DNA of 19,068 bases, from positions 1 through 19,068 of the forward strand of contig NZ_RCYB01000041.1 of the NCBI RefSeq assembly GCF_004168205.1, written 5' to 3'. The position numbers were made by a program, and so were the translations under genes. This stretch comes from Catenibacterium sp. co_0103. GTDB taxonomy: Bacteria > Bacillota_I > Bacilli_A > Erysipelotrichales > Coprobacillaceae. This document shows positions 1-6,488 of this stretch, in pieces. Position 1 is the first letter of the stretch. Each line of letters opens with the position of its first letter. A model generated the notes under the pieces. It saw nothing but the letters and a program-made list of their open reading frames with translations, was not told the DNA's origin and ran no database searches.

Positions 1-963
1 CCCTGCAAATATCGGCGTTGCTTTTTCCTTTGTCTGTCTACGCCTTGATTTTATCTGTTCTTGCACACGATAGAACACTTCTTTGTCAATAATCGGTTCG
101 TGGGTATTTTCTACTCGAAACCATTCACTTTCGGGCTTACGCACTTTTTTCTTGCTCTTGAATGAAACTGTTGATTGTCGATTATGAACGCTGTTTCCGA
201 TATAGACTTCACTTTTTAAAATTGCCTTGACATGAGCAATCGTCCACTCATAACGCTTGCTTTCGGGCTTTCCCTCAAAGATATGTGCAAAAGTACCGTA
301 CCTTGTGAAATTCAGCCAAGACGCTGTCGGAACTTTTTCTTCTCGCAGTACCTTTGTGATTTTTGCACTACCGTAACCTTGATAGGCTAGGGAGAAGATT
401 TTTTCAACAATCCATTTTGTTTCCTCATCAACCAGCAGTTTTCCTTTGATGTCGGGGTGTTTCTTATATCCTAACGGAGCATAAGCCCCATAATACGCAC
501 CCTCTGCAAATTTTGTCTTAAATGCCGATTTCACTTTACGGCTTGTATCTCTTGCCACCCATTCATTGATGATATTTTTAAATGGTGCAATCTCACTTTC
601 GCCTTTTTCGCTGTCTACCCCGTCGTCAATCGCTATGTAACGGACATTATGGCTGGGAAAATACAATTCTGTATATTGTCCTGTCATAATATAATTTCTG
701 CCAAGTCGGGAAAGGTCTTTCGTTACAACACAGTTGATTTTTCCTGCCTCTATATCTTCAATCATTCTTTGAAAACTCGGTCTTTCAAAATTTGTTCCCG
801 ACCAGCCGTCATCAATATACTCATCAATCACATTCAAATGATGTTCTTTTGCATATAGACGCAACATACTTCTTTGTGTGGTAATGCTGGAACTTTCGCC
901 CTGTAATTCATCATCTCGGCTTAACCTAAGATAAAGTGCAGTATTGTAAATCTGTTGTTTCAT
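1..963 (-). CDS. Large serine recombinase (TndX/TnpX-type), C-terminus beyond window
   Basis: Site-specific recombinase that would excise and integrate the mobile element. The 321 visible codons are open to the window edge. The N-terminal resolvase domain shows YLRLSRDDE with the catalytic serine at residue 15, DGWSGTNFERPSF near residues 52-64, and the DLSRLGRNY motif with conserved arginines near 86-89. It continues into the recombinase domain (GAYAPLGYKK, about residue 165) and a basic linker (KSRRRQTKEK) near the edge. The zinc-ribbon, coiled-coil and DUF4368-like C-terminus expected in this 500-600 residue family lies outside. The ATG at 961-963 follows a strong AGGAGG site. Large serine recombinases usually sit at one end of their element, so the element's left end is probably just beyond position 1. 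Family assignment is firm; the substrate site is unknown. Confidence 0.93.
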   Translation of the reverse strand, partial: MKQQIYNTALYLRLSRDDELQGESSSITTQRSMLRLYAKEHHLNVIDEYIDDGWSGTNFERPSFQRMIEDIEAGKINCVVTKDLSRLGRNYIMTGQYTELYFPSHNVRYIAIDDGVDSEKGESEIAPFKNIINEWVARDTSRKVKSAFKTKFAEGAYYGAYAPLGYKKHPDIKGKLLVDEETKWIVEKIFSLAYQGYGSAKITKVLREEKVPTASWLNFTRYGTFAHIFEGKPESKRYEWTIAHVKAILKSEVYIGNSVHNRQSTVSFKSKKKVRKPESEWFRVENTHEPIIDKEVFYRVQEQIKSRRRQTKEKATPIFAG

Positions 964-986
964 TGTCAGTTATCCTCCTTTATAAC

Positions 987-1035
987 TAACCCATGTTTAC
1001 AATACCTGCTTGCAAGTAAAGTATAACATGGGTTA
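987..1035. repeat. 11-bp inverted repeat between recombinase promoter and gene
   Basis: TAACCCATGTT (987-997) and AACATGGGTTA (1025-1035) are perfect inverted copies with 27 bases between them; an 8-base palindrome CTTGCAAG lies in the middle (1009-1016). One arm lies in the putative promoter spacer and touches its -10 box, the other is in the leader, so an operator is the most natural reading. A recombinase recognition site is the alternative. Confidence 0.6.
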
Positions 1036-1049
1036 TTTTTCACATTCAA
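1020..1049 (-). promoter_or_regulatory. Putative recombinase promoter
   Basis: On the minus strand a -35-like TTGAAT (1044-1049) and a -10-like TATACT (1020-1025) are separated by 18 bases and point at the recombinase start at 963. The match is moderate; the position is right for a leader of about 50 bases. Confidence 0.5.
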
Positions 1050-1074
1050 TCTATTTCTTACAACTGCACCGAAT

Positions 1075-1296
1075 TTATGCGATTGTCTGCTTTGCCTTTT
1101 CAAGCATAACATCAGTCAGAAGTTCTTCCATTGTCTTTCCCTTTTCAGAAAAATGCTCTTTTACAACAATCTTTGTTTTTCCTCTGTTGCCAATGCCACG
1201 CTTATTATTTGTCTTTTCTTGCCTTGTTTTTACAATATCAGCAATAACACATACCCCCCTTTCTGTAAAAATCTTTTCTAAACAATTCAATGGCAT
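1075..1296 (-). CDS. Small mobile-element protein (TnpW-like guess), unknown function
   Basis: A 73-residue ORF directly upstream of the recombinase on the same strand. The C-terminal half (about residues 33-70) is lysine- and glutamate-rich with the pattern GNRGKTKIVVKEHF then SEKGKTMEELLTDVML. This resembles in layout the short TnpW-type proteins that accompany Tn4451/Tn5397-like recombinases, but I cannot confirm homology. The ATG start has only a weak GTGGG upstream and overlaps the preceding ORF by 59 bases in another frame, so the first 15-20 residues may be artefactual. Codon use is ordinary for the region. Treat as a probable real but unassigned small protein. Confidence 0.45.
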   Translation of the reverse strand: MPLNCLEKIFTERGVCVIADIVKTRQEKTNNKRGIGNRGKTKIVVKEHFSEKGKTMEELLTDVMLEKAKQTIA

Positions 1297-1417
1297 TTGT
1301 CATAGCCCACAGGAGTTCCACCTCTGCATAGTTCTTATGTAGCCGTACCCATTGCGTGCGACGCTCTGAACGCTCAAGCTGTGGCTGTACGGGAGTATCA
1401 TTATCAGACAGGACAGG
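1238..1417 (-). pseudogene. C-terminal fragment of an unidentified element protein
   Basis: A 59-residue open frame on the minus strand, closed upstream by an in-frame stop at 1418-1420 and lacking any credible start codon. It contains a helical, well-formed stretch with a run of arginines and the segment WVRLHKNYAEVELLW followed by AMTNAIELFRKDFYRKGG. The composition looks like genuine protein rather than a chance frame. Its last 59 bases overlap the start of the next small ORF in a different frame. The simplest reading is the 3' remnant of a longer gene whose 5' part was lost or shifted; I do not recognise the family. Confidence 0.35.
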
Positions 1418-1419
1418 TC

Positions 1420-1620
1420 ATGGCGATAAAAGAGGACAAATCTTTTACAGGAACACAAATAGGTTATCGCTCGCTTTTGCTGGAGAAAGGTCATGGCGTA
1501 TCTGTTTCAACGGCTCGCTGTCTGTCTAAGGTATTGAATTGCTTTATTCAGTTGTCAAAGAACACAAAAGAAGAAAATCGTCTTTCCTATATATCGCGTT
1601 GGAAAAGAGCAAAAGCGTAA
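1420..1620 (+). CDS. Uncertain small ORF opposite to its neighbours
   Basis: A plus-strand frame that could start at the ATG at 1420 (or upstream at 1381) and runs to a stop at 1618-1620. The predicted product is basic and contains GTQIGYRSLLLEKGHGVSVS. It is the only plausible plus-strand frame in a block where everything else is on the minus strand, and it has no obvious ribosome binding site. It could be a remnant of an unrelated insertion or simply non-coding. I do not recognise it. Confidence 0.2.
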   Translation: MAIKEDKSFTGTQIGYRSLLLEKGHGVSVSTARCLSKVLNCFIQLSKNTKEENRLSYISRWKRAKA

Positions 1621-1950
1621 CCAATATTCAAAACTTTTTTCTTTTCCTGTACCATATAGGGAAAGAAAGTGTCATTCTGCTAAGTTGCTGATGAAAAAAC
1701 TTCTTTTCATACCCTAACTACCCATGCAACACCGTTATTGCCAACTATGGAATGAAAGATTTTCTTTGCTCCATATAGGGAACGGCAACTGCCAAAGGTT
1801 AAGTTGAGAATGAAAATATTTTCTTCTTTCACTCCATATAGGGAATGGAAACCTCGATTTAATGAGTAGTTTTGAAAAAAAGTTAGATTTCCTTTCCTCG
1901 CACCATATCTGTACGCAAGTAGCCGTTTTGTTGCAGATTTTTTGAAGAAA
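1621..1950. other. Non-coding block between small ORFs and mobT
   Basis: About 330 bases with no convincing gene. A minus-strand frame at 1707-1997 exists, but its sequence is largely the repeat motif read as protein (SLYGVK / SLYGAK). The block holds three copies of CCATATAGGGAA and longer degenerate flanks, listed separately. Confidence 0.6.
1652..1845. repeat. Three CCATATAGGGAA direct repeats with shared flanks
   Basis: Identical 12-mers lie at 1652-1663, 1771-1782 and 1834-1845. Each is preceded by a pyrimidine-rich tract (CTTTTCCTGTA, TTTTCTTTGCT, TTCTTTCACT), and the second and third also share GAATGAAA further upstream, giving imperfect repeat units of roughly 40-60 bases. A degenerate copy (CCATATCTG) is near 1903. 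They lie 3' of the relaxase gene on the mobT strand. Function is unknown; iteron-like binding sites or relics of a duplicated segment are both possible. Confidence 0.75.
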
Positions 1951-3117
1951 TTAAAAAATACCGTCATTCCCTTGTGGAACAGCGGTATCTTTCTCAATCA
2001 TATCTGCTATGTCTGTTGTCATTTGTTTAATTTTTAATTCCTGCTTTTCTGTTAGTCTTGTATGTCTGTCGATTTCTTCCAGATAATTTGCTCCTGTTTG
2101 CTTTTCAATCTCTTTTATCATCAATAAAGAGGGCATGACCTGTCTTTCTAACCAACGTTTTGTTTTATCCATATTGACAGCAACAGGCGTCATAATAAAC
2201 GGAAGTGAAGTCGTTACATTATCTAAAAATATATCCCATAAAATATAAACGGGAAAATCTATCTGTGTGAGGATAAGGCTTGCTATGGTCTGTTCGGGAT
2301 TTCTTGAAAAAACAAGTTGTTCTATCGTTTGTTCTGCTTTTCCACTTTTTAAACGAATTTCAAATCGGTTCTTAATGTCTGTTTTTATACCTTTGCTTTT
2401 TTGTTCCTTTTCTTTTTCATACAAGCAAAAGTAAATAGAACTATTCTTTGAACCGATATAAAAAGTTTTTGCAGTATCTCCATGTGTACCCGATAATTTT
2501 CCGCTGTCTACTGCTTCATGGGTTCTTGAACGTTTCCATACCTTGTTGGCATAATAACGTTCCCTTAGAATTTCTATATCCAGCAATCCGCCCATATCAT
2601 TGACCGCCAAATCTATGCGTTTAAAAACACCTTGATAATCTATACAACTGCTTAAAAAGTAATACCAGTCTATCCCTCTTGCCTGTAAAACATATTCCAA
2701 GTTTCGACACCCCATACCTCTTAATTCCAATAAAACACCCATAGAACTATCTTTAGAAGCATTTACACTAATATCCCCATAGATATACTGTTCTTCATAA
2801 CCAAACATTCCGTAATCTTCATGTATAAAATATTCGCTTTTCATTGCCAGTACATTTTTTATAATTTCCAATGCGTCTGTGGTAGGAAAACGAACACGCA
2901 GATAGTCAATCGTTAAAGTGAAAGGCTGTGTACAATTACAATAATCAAGATAATGTAAAAGTATATGTTTCATTTCTTTACTGGCTTTTGTTTTTCCGTT
3001 TTCAATTTCATTTAAGTTCTGCCTGCTAATTTGCAATTCCTGTGCCAGTCGTGATTGAGAATAATCACAGGCATTTCTCTTTTGCTTTAATGTTTCAATA
3101 AATTCTATATCATTCAT
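1951..3117 (-). CDS. mobT: MobT-family relaxase (Tn916 Orf20-like, Rep_trans domain) with N-terminal HTH
   Basis: Relaxase that would nick oriT and lead the strand in conjugative mobilization. The 388-residue protein has an N-terminal Cro/C1-type helix-turn-helix (about 5-60, SRLAQELQISRQNLNEIENG) and then a Rep_trans domain related to plasmid rolling-circle initiators: DYLRVRF (about 71), ELRGMGCRNLE (131-141), FKRIDLAVND (165-174), and the motif CLYEKEKEQ (231-239), whose tyrosine at 233 sits in the conserved Y-x-K-x-x-E signature. An RBS (GGAGGAATG) precedes the ATG. The neighbouring oriT hairpin at about 3317-3343 is exactly where Tn916-type elements carry it, upstream of the relaxase gene. 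The intrinsic terminator just before the RBS suggests conditional expression. No coupling or mating-pore genes are adjacent. Confidence 0.9.
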   Translation of the reverse strand: MNDIEFIETLKQKRNACDYSQSRLAQELQISRQNLNEIENGKTKASKEMKHILLHYLDYCNCTQPFTLTIDYLRVRFPTTDALEIIKNVLAMKSEYFIHEDYGMFGYEEQYIYGDISVNASKDSSMGVLLELRGMGCRNLEYVLQARGIDWYYFLSSCIDYQGVFKRIDLAVNDMGGLLDIEILRERYYANKVWKRSRTHEAVDSGKLSGTHGDTAKTFYIGSKNSSIYFCLYEKEKEQKSKGIKTDIKNRFEIRLKSGKAEQTIEQLVFSRNPEQTIASLILTQIDFPVYILWDIFLDNVTTSLPFIMTPVAVNMDKTKRWLERQVMPSLLMIKEIEKQTGANYLEEIDRHTRLTEKQELKIKQMTTDIADMIEKDTAVPQGNDGIF

Positions 3118-3133
3118 GCTTCATTCCTCCAAT

Positions 3134-3166
3134 AAAAAAAGGCATATACTCATAGGAGCATACACC
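3134..3166 (-). terminator. Intrinsic terminator/attenuator just upstream of mobT
   Basis: On the minus strand an 11-bp stem (arms 3156-3166 and 3141-3151, including G-U pairs) with a 4-base loop is followed by seven Ts (3134-3140). It ends only about 10 bases before the mobT ribosome binding site. It could stop upstream transcripts or act as an attenuator of the relaxase gene. Confidence 0.75.
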
Positions 3167-3316
3167 TTGTATCTTATATTTATTTTCTATTGATATGCTG
3201 TTTTAGACCTGTCGGGTAAAAAGAATATGGTGTGAAGTGAAATAAGTTCTTATAACCTTATAAATCGTTGCATATCAGCAGTTTTGTATTTATTTTTTCT
3301 CTTGTCTTTTGTAATA

Positions 3317-3343
3317 GTACCCCCCTGTTAGATAACGGGGGCT
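3317..3343 (-). other. oriT: oriT (nick region) of Tn916/ICEBs1 type
   Basis: Minus strand reads AGCCCCCGTTATCTAACAGG followed by GGGGTAC: a C5/G5 inverted repeat around a TTATCTAACA-type loop. Known MobT/NicK oriT sites (ICEBs1, Tn916) have C-rich and G-rich arms around a loop with CTAAC, so both structure and loop match from memory. Two further hairpins lie on the 3443 side (3354-3375, CTGACG/CGTCAG; 3391-3407, TGCCAG/CTGGCA) in an unusually GC-rich stretch. It lies about 200 bases upstream of the relaxase start, the expected arrangement. Confidence 0.82.
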
Positions 3344-3442
3344 TTATGGCTCGCTGACGCTCGCCCCACCGTCAGAGTGAACCAGCCGTTTGCCAGCAAA
3401 ACTGGCATGGCTTGATGTCTTACGACCGCCACCACGTCTGGA
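3344..3442. other. GC-rich hairpin block flanking oriT
   Basis: This roughly 100-base stretch is much richer in G and C than its neighbours. It contains two perfect 6-bp hairpins: CTGACG (3354-3359) with CGTCAG (3370-3375), and TGCCAG (3391-3396) with CTGGCA (3402-3407). It probably belongs to the oriT processing or accessory-binding region. Confidence 0.55.
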
Positions 3443-3885
3443 TCACTCCGGCGGTGTTGCTGTCTTGCCTACCATTTCCTCATTTTCCGTGTACTTATAT
3501 CCAACACCTCTGACAATGACGATATAGCGTGGTCTGTCCGGCTCCGGCTCAATCTTCTTTCTTAATTTTCGTATGAATGAAGTCAGATTATTAGGGTCTG
3601 CCGGATAGTCATATCCCCATACATTTTCATAAATCTGTTCTTTGGTAAAAACCTGCTCCTTATGAGAAATGAGAAAATAAAGTATATCAAACTCTTTTGC
3701 TGTAAGCTGTATGATATTGCCTGTTTTGTGTGATACAGTACGAGTAAAAGGATTGATTATAAAATCTGTCCTATCTTGTTGTATATAAGCAGGAGTGGTA
3801 CATATCTTTTTCGATAGCCATTCAACTGTTTGCTGGAAATAATGTTCTTCATTATCCCAAAATTCTGCTACTAATATCTTCCCAT
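3443..3885 (-). pseudogene. OmpR/PhoB-type winged-helix regulator with one-base frameshift at its start
   Basis: Translated from about 3880 down to the stop at 3443-3445, the frame gives a typical OmpR C-terminal domain: LTAKEFDILYFLISHKEQVF, EQIYENVWGYDY, SFIRKLRKKIEP and YIVIVRGVGYKY. The first 40 residues are not a receiver domain, so this is a short regulator of about 147 residues, not a complete response regulator. The only sensible start, the ATG at 3883-3885 behind AGGTGA, is one base out of frame: one more G or A in the ATGGGAAG run would give MGKILVAEFW and continue smoothly. The span of 443 bases is one short of a multiple of three. Either a recent inactivating deletion or a sequence error. 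It lies beside oriT and may have controlled transfer genes. Confidence 0.75.
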
Positions 3886-3908
3886 AGTATCACCTGCGCT
3901 TTTAAAGA

Positions 3909-4100
3909 TTATTTTTCAAATATCAAATCAATTCTTCTAAAACCGCCATGTGCATCTATTAAAGTAGGAATAAAACCAACATAGGAATATCCCTCTTTAG
4001 CATATTTGTTGATTATTTCTTTTGGTTCAGAAGCAGAATGGAATAGCACACCTTTTGCCTCAAATTTCACTTCTACATACTTATATTCTTTCATAATCAT
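3909..4100 (-). CDS. DUF4177-like small protein
   Basis: A 63-residue protein beginning MIMKEYKYVEVKFE and ending GGFRRIDLIFEK, with the central pattern EIINKYAKEGYSYVGFIP. Small DUF4177 proteins share this layout (a beta strand, a helix ending in EGW/EGY, then strands), and their function is unknown. I start it at the ATG at 4098-4100, five bases after AAAGGCGG, rather than the TTG just upstream. It is 16 bases beyond the zinc-ribbon gene's end on the same strand and is probably the last gene of the GntR-ABC transcription unit. Confidence 0.7.
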   Translation of the reverse strand: MIMKEYKYVEVKFEAKGVLFHSASEPKEIINKYAKEGYSYVGFIPTLIDAHGGFRRIDLIFEK

Positions 4101-4116
4101 CAATACCGCCTTTCAA

Positions 4117-4338
4117 TTATCTAAATGTTTTTCTAATTTCTTCTAATTCTTCTTCGTTTTCAACCCAATTTTCTGCATATCCACATGAACAACAAACATA
4201 ACGTATTACAGGGATTTTCCCAAATAGCGTATAAGTGCTTGTGTAAATATTATTTCCGCTGGCATGGCGGTTAGGGTTATCTGGAATACGAACAATATCG
4301 GTTGAGCCACATTTAGGACATGATTTAGTATTTTTCAT
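4117..4338 (-). CDS. Zinc-ribbon protein, unknown role
   Basis: A 73-residue protein with two cysteine pairs: CPKC at residues 7-10 and a second knuckle CCSCG at 49-53 (C49/C52), the classic arrangement for one structural zinc. The tail is acidic (ENEEELEEIRKTF). The start ATG at 4336-4338 is preceded by GTGAGGAG. It lies between the small membrane peptides and the DUF4177-like gene, all on the minus strand, so it is likely an accessory of the ABC cassette. No enzymatic motif is visible. Confidence 0.8.
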   Translation of the reverse strand: MKNTKSCPKCGSTDIVRIPDNPNRHASGNNIYTSTYTLFGKIPVIRYVCCSCGYAENWVENEEELEEIRKTFR

Positions 4339-4361
4339 TTATATTCTCCTCACAACAGCAA

Positions 4362-4436
4362 TTATTTTTTGTTACGTTTGATAAAAAACCAATATGCAAA
4401 TACAATCAAGGCAAGAACACATAAAATACTATCCAT
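4362..4436 (-). CDS. 24-residue single-span membrane peptide
   Basis: Sequence MDSILCVLALIVFAYWFFIK then RNKK: one hydrophobic helix with a short basic tail. A GGGTGA element lies just upstream of the ATG. It sits 23 bases before the zinc-ribbon gene and 13 bases after the 37-residue peptide, in the same direction as the ABC transporter genes. The topology (positively charged C-terminus) suggests an inner-leaflet anchored micro-protein, perhaps a subunit or regulator of the permease. The coding claim rests on RBS, spacing and composition only. Confidence 0.5.
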   Translation of the reverse strand: MDSILCVLALIVFAYWFFIKRNKK

Positions 4437-4449
4437 GAAATCACCCACT

Positions 4450-4563
4450 TTATATACCTTTCTTTTTATCCTCTTTTTTCTTTTTGCGTTCCTTATATAT
4501 CTTATTCCTTAAAGGAATACCACCGCACAGCAGTAGTACAACAGCCAATATTGTAAAGTCCAT
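4450..4563 (-). CDS. 37-residue membrane peptide with basic tail
   Basis: MDFTILAVVLLLCGGIPLRN followed by a highly basic tail (KIYKERKKKKEDKKKGI). There is one membrane segment (residues 3-18) and a cytoplasmic lysine-rich end. AAAAGGAGC precedes the ATG by the right distance. It begins 14 bases after the permease stop codon, so it is probably co-translated with the ABC transporter operon. A similar layout in the following 24-residue ORF suggests a pair of transporter-linked micro-proteins. No family recognised. Confidence 0.58.
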   Translation of the reverse strand: MDFTILAVVLLLCGGIPLRNKIYKERKKKKEDKKKGI

Positions 4564-4577
4564 ATGATTGCTCCTTT

Positions 4578-5234
4578 TTAAAATTCTTTTTTGTTCATAA
4601 TTGACAAACTGATTTTCATTGAAACCAATAACATCAACAAAGCGATAATAATTGCAATAGCGATAAGAACTCCCATGCTTACAGTTGGCATATTATCTAA
4701 CAGACTAACTAAATCAATATTGAAAATGGCTTCTGCTCCTTTCACGATAACGAGAGTGATTACTGCCAGACCGCCAAATGCACCAATCATAGCAATTCTT
4801 CCTTTATCTCCACCGAATTTTAGCTGAAAAGGAAGCATGATTGCTTGAACGACAATCATAATAGGTAAAATCATCAATGAACTCTGTACTAAGTCTGTAA
4901 TAGGTAATGTATCTTTCAATACAGTTGTAATTATTCCTAAAACAGTTGCCAAAACCCAAGCCATACACCCCAATAATAGACCAAGAAAGTATTTTTCACT
5001 CACATAATGATTACGTGTAATAGGTAATGTAAACAGAAACGCATTTCCATTATCAAAATCATCATAACTGATTGTGCTTACTGTAAAAAGTGATACAATG
5101 AAACTCAGAAAACCTAATGGGAATATCACATCATCAGTAAATATCATCATTCCGATTACAATCGCCAAAATGAGCAACAGAAAATTTTTCTGTAACATCA
5201 TCAATTTCAAATCTTTTACGAATAAGCCTTTCAT
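4578..5234 (-). CDS. ABC-2 type transporter permease
   Basis: A 218-residue integral membrane protein with about six hydrophobic segments (roughly 18-30, 34-55, 85-105, 118-136, 150-166, 186-206), starting MKGLFVKDLKLMMLQKNFLL, a common opening of ABC-2 permeases. The motif SYDDFDNGNAFLFTLPITRN (56-75) is typical of the Gram-positive GntR-linked ABC-2 permeases, where the DxxNGNxFLxTLP region precedes the first extracellular stretch. The start overlaps the stop of the ATPase gene by four bases (ATGA), which indicates translational coupling and a single transporter complex. The substrate cannot be read from sequence; relatives are linked to cell-envelope stress or antimicrobial peptides. Confidence 0.9.
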   Translation of the reverse strand: MKGLFVKDLKLMMLQKNFLLLILAIVIGMMIFTDDVIFPLGFLSFIVSLFTVSTISYDDFDNGNAFLFTLPITRNHYVSEKYFLGLLLGCMAWVLATVLGIITTVLKDTLPITDLVQSSLMILPIMIVVQAIMLPFQLKFGGDKGRIAMIGAFGGLAVITLVIVKGAEAIFNIDLVSLLDNMPTVSMGVLIAIAIIIALLMLLVSMKISLSIMNKKEF

Positions 5235-6082
5235 TGTTCTGTCCCCCTTATCATCATGGTAATGACTTCATCTATTGTACCTTTTTCAATGGCAATTTTA
5301 GGATAATTCTCCATATAATACTGTTTCTGATTTGTCAGACAGCTATATCCATATGTTTCTTTTTTGGAACGCAATATAAACTGTTTATCCAGCTTGCTGT
5401 ATTGTTCTGCGTCTACTTTTAATAAAGCATAGTCACTAAGAAGAACGTCCGTATCTTCATGCAGAATAATTTTTCCGTCATGTATCATATAAAGGTCATC
5501 ACATAGCGACTCCAAATCACTGGATATATGAGAGCTGATTAAAATGGAGCGTTCTTCATCTTTTTCCAGAAATTCTCTTAACATTTCAAGCAATTCGTCT
5601 CTTGCGATTACATCTAAACCTGCTGTCGGTTCGTCCAGTATCAGCAGTTTTGCATTGTGTGAAATTGCAACCAGCACTTTTAATTTTGCTTTCATTCCTG
5701 TTGAAAATTCTTTTATCTGTTTATTCATAGGTAGTTGAAATTTCTGTACCTGTTCTATAAATAGTGATTTGTCGAATTTTGAGTACATATTCTGCAATAT
5801 AGGGATAATATCTTTTATCTTCAGATACCCACTAAAACCAGAATCCGACAATACTACACCCAATTCCTCTTTATCTTTTGCTGTGAAGTCTTTTCTGTCC
5901 TTTCCAAGTATGGTAATATTTCCGCCGTCAGTTGAAATCAAACCTAATATCGCCTTAAATGTTGTGCTTTTTCCAGCACCATTTTGTCCAATCAAGCCTG
6001 TTACACATCCAGACATAAGCTCTAATGAACAATCAAGAGAAAAATTATCATAATGCTTTTTCAAGTGTTCAATTTTTAACAT
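5231..6082 (-). CDS. ABC transporter ATP-binding protein
   Basis: A 283-residue ATPase driving the adjacent permease. Visible motifs: Walker A GQNGAGKST (32-40), signature FSTGMKAKL (126-134), Walker B LLILDEP (146-152) with AGLD after it, and the H-loop SSHIS with H185. The Q-loop position reads VVLSDSGF (77-84) and has no obvious glutamine, a feature I believe occurs in YtrB/YhcG-like ATPases but cannot verify. The final 80 residues form an accessory C-terminal region. The gene follows the GntR regulator by three bases between stop and start and overlaps the permease start by four bases, so regulator, ATPase and permease form one operon. Confidence 0.95.
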   Translation of the reverse strand: MLKIEHLKKHYDNFSLDCSLELMSGCVTGLIGQNGAGKSTTFKAILGLISTDGGNITILGKDRKDFTAKDKEELGVVLSDSGFSGYLKIKDIIPILQNMYSKFDKSLFIEQVQKFQLPMNKQIKEFSTGMKAKLKVLVAISHNAKLLILDEPTAGLDVIARDELLEMLREFLEKDEERSILISSHISSDLESLCDDLYMIHDGKIILHEDTDVLLSDYALLKVDAEQYSKLDKQFILRSKKETYGYSCLTNQKQYYMENYPKIAIEKGTIDEVITMMIRGTEQ

Positions 6083-6085
6083 ACA

Positions 6086-6457
6086 TCAACCCTCCAATAT
6101 CAACTCAAATAAACTTTTTATATCTTCATCACTAATACCACATCGTCTGCCTTTTTGGATAGCCTGCTCCAAATCCGCTTCCAATTCTTTTTTCTGTTCT
6201 TCCAAAAGCAGTTCTGTATTTGTAGCCGCTACATAAGTGCCTTTTCCATGTACTGTAACCGTAAAACCCTCACTTTCCAAATTGTCGTAAGCTTTTTTTA
6301 CAGTTAAAGCACTTATTTTTAGTTCCTTAGAAAGTGTACGGACAGATGGAAGATTGTCGTTTTCCTTTAGTTCCCCGTTGCGTATGAGCATTTTAATCTG
6401 GTCAACAATCTGTTCATATATGGGAACCATTAGGGAAGTATTGATTATAATTTTCAT
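6086..6457 (-). CDS. GntR-family regulator, YtrA subfamily
   Basis: A 123-residue repressor-type protein. The N-terminal winged helix carries the family pattern PIYEQIVDQIKMLIRNGEL, LPSVRTLSKELKIS, and VKKAYDNLESEGF, followed by GKGTYVA. The C-terminal 50 residues form a short helical dimerisation tail (EEQKKELEADLEQAIQKG), the short tail that defines the YtrA subfamily. It is the first gene of the ABC cassette. The promoter just upstream has a 7-3-7 palindrome inside its spacer, so the protein probably represses its own operon until an envelope-active compound appears. That control is inferred from YtrA-type systems. Confidence 0.93.
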   Translation of the reverse strand: MKIIINTSLMVPIYEQIVDQIKMLIRNGELKENDNLPSVRTLSKELKISALTVKKAYDNLESEGFTVTVHGKGTYVAATNTELLLEEQKKELEADLEQAIQKGRRCGISDEDIKSLFELILEG

Positions 6458-6488
6458 TCTTTATATCCTTCCTTCTTTTCTTGATAAC

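Noticed and set aside
1621..1950. CRISPR array
   Set aside because: Only three 12-base identical units with irregular spacing of 119 and 63 bases and repeated flanks; no regular spacers or cas genes.
1707..1997. 96-codon minus-strand frame
   Set aside because: Its sequence is largely the CCATATAGGGAA repeat read as protein, it overlaps the 3' end of mobT, and it has no RBS.
4101..4103. TTG start of the DUF4177-like gene
   Set aside because: The ATG at 4098-4100 has better spacing to AAAGGCGG.
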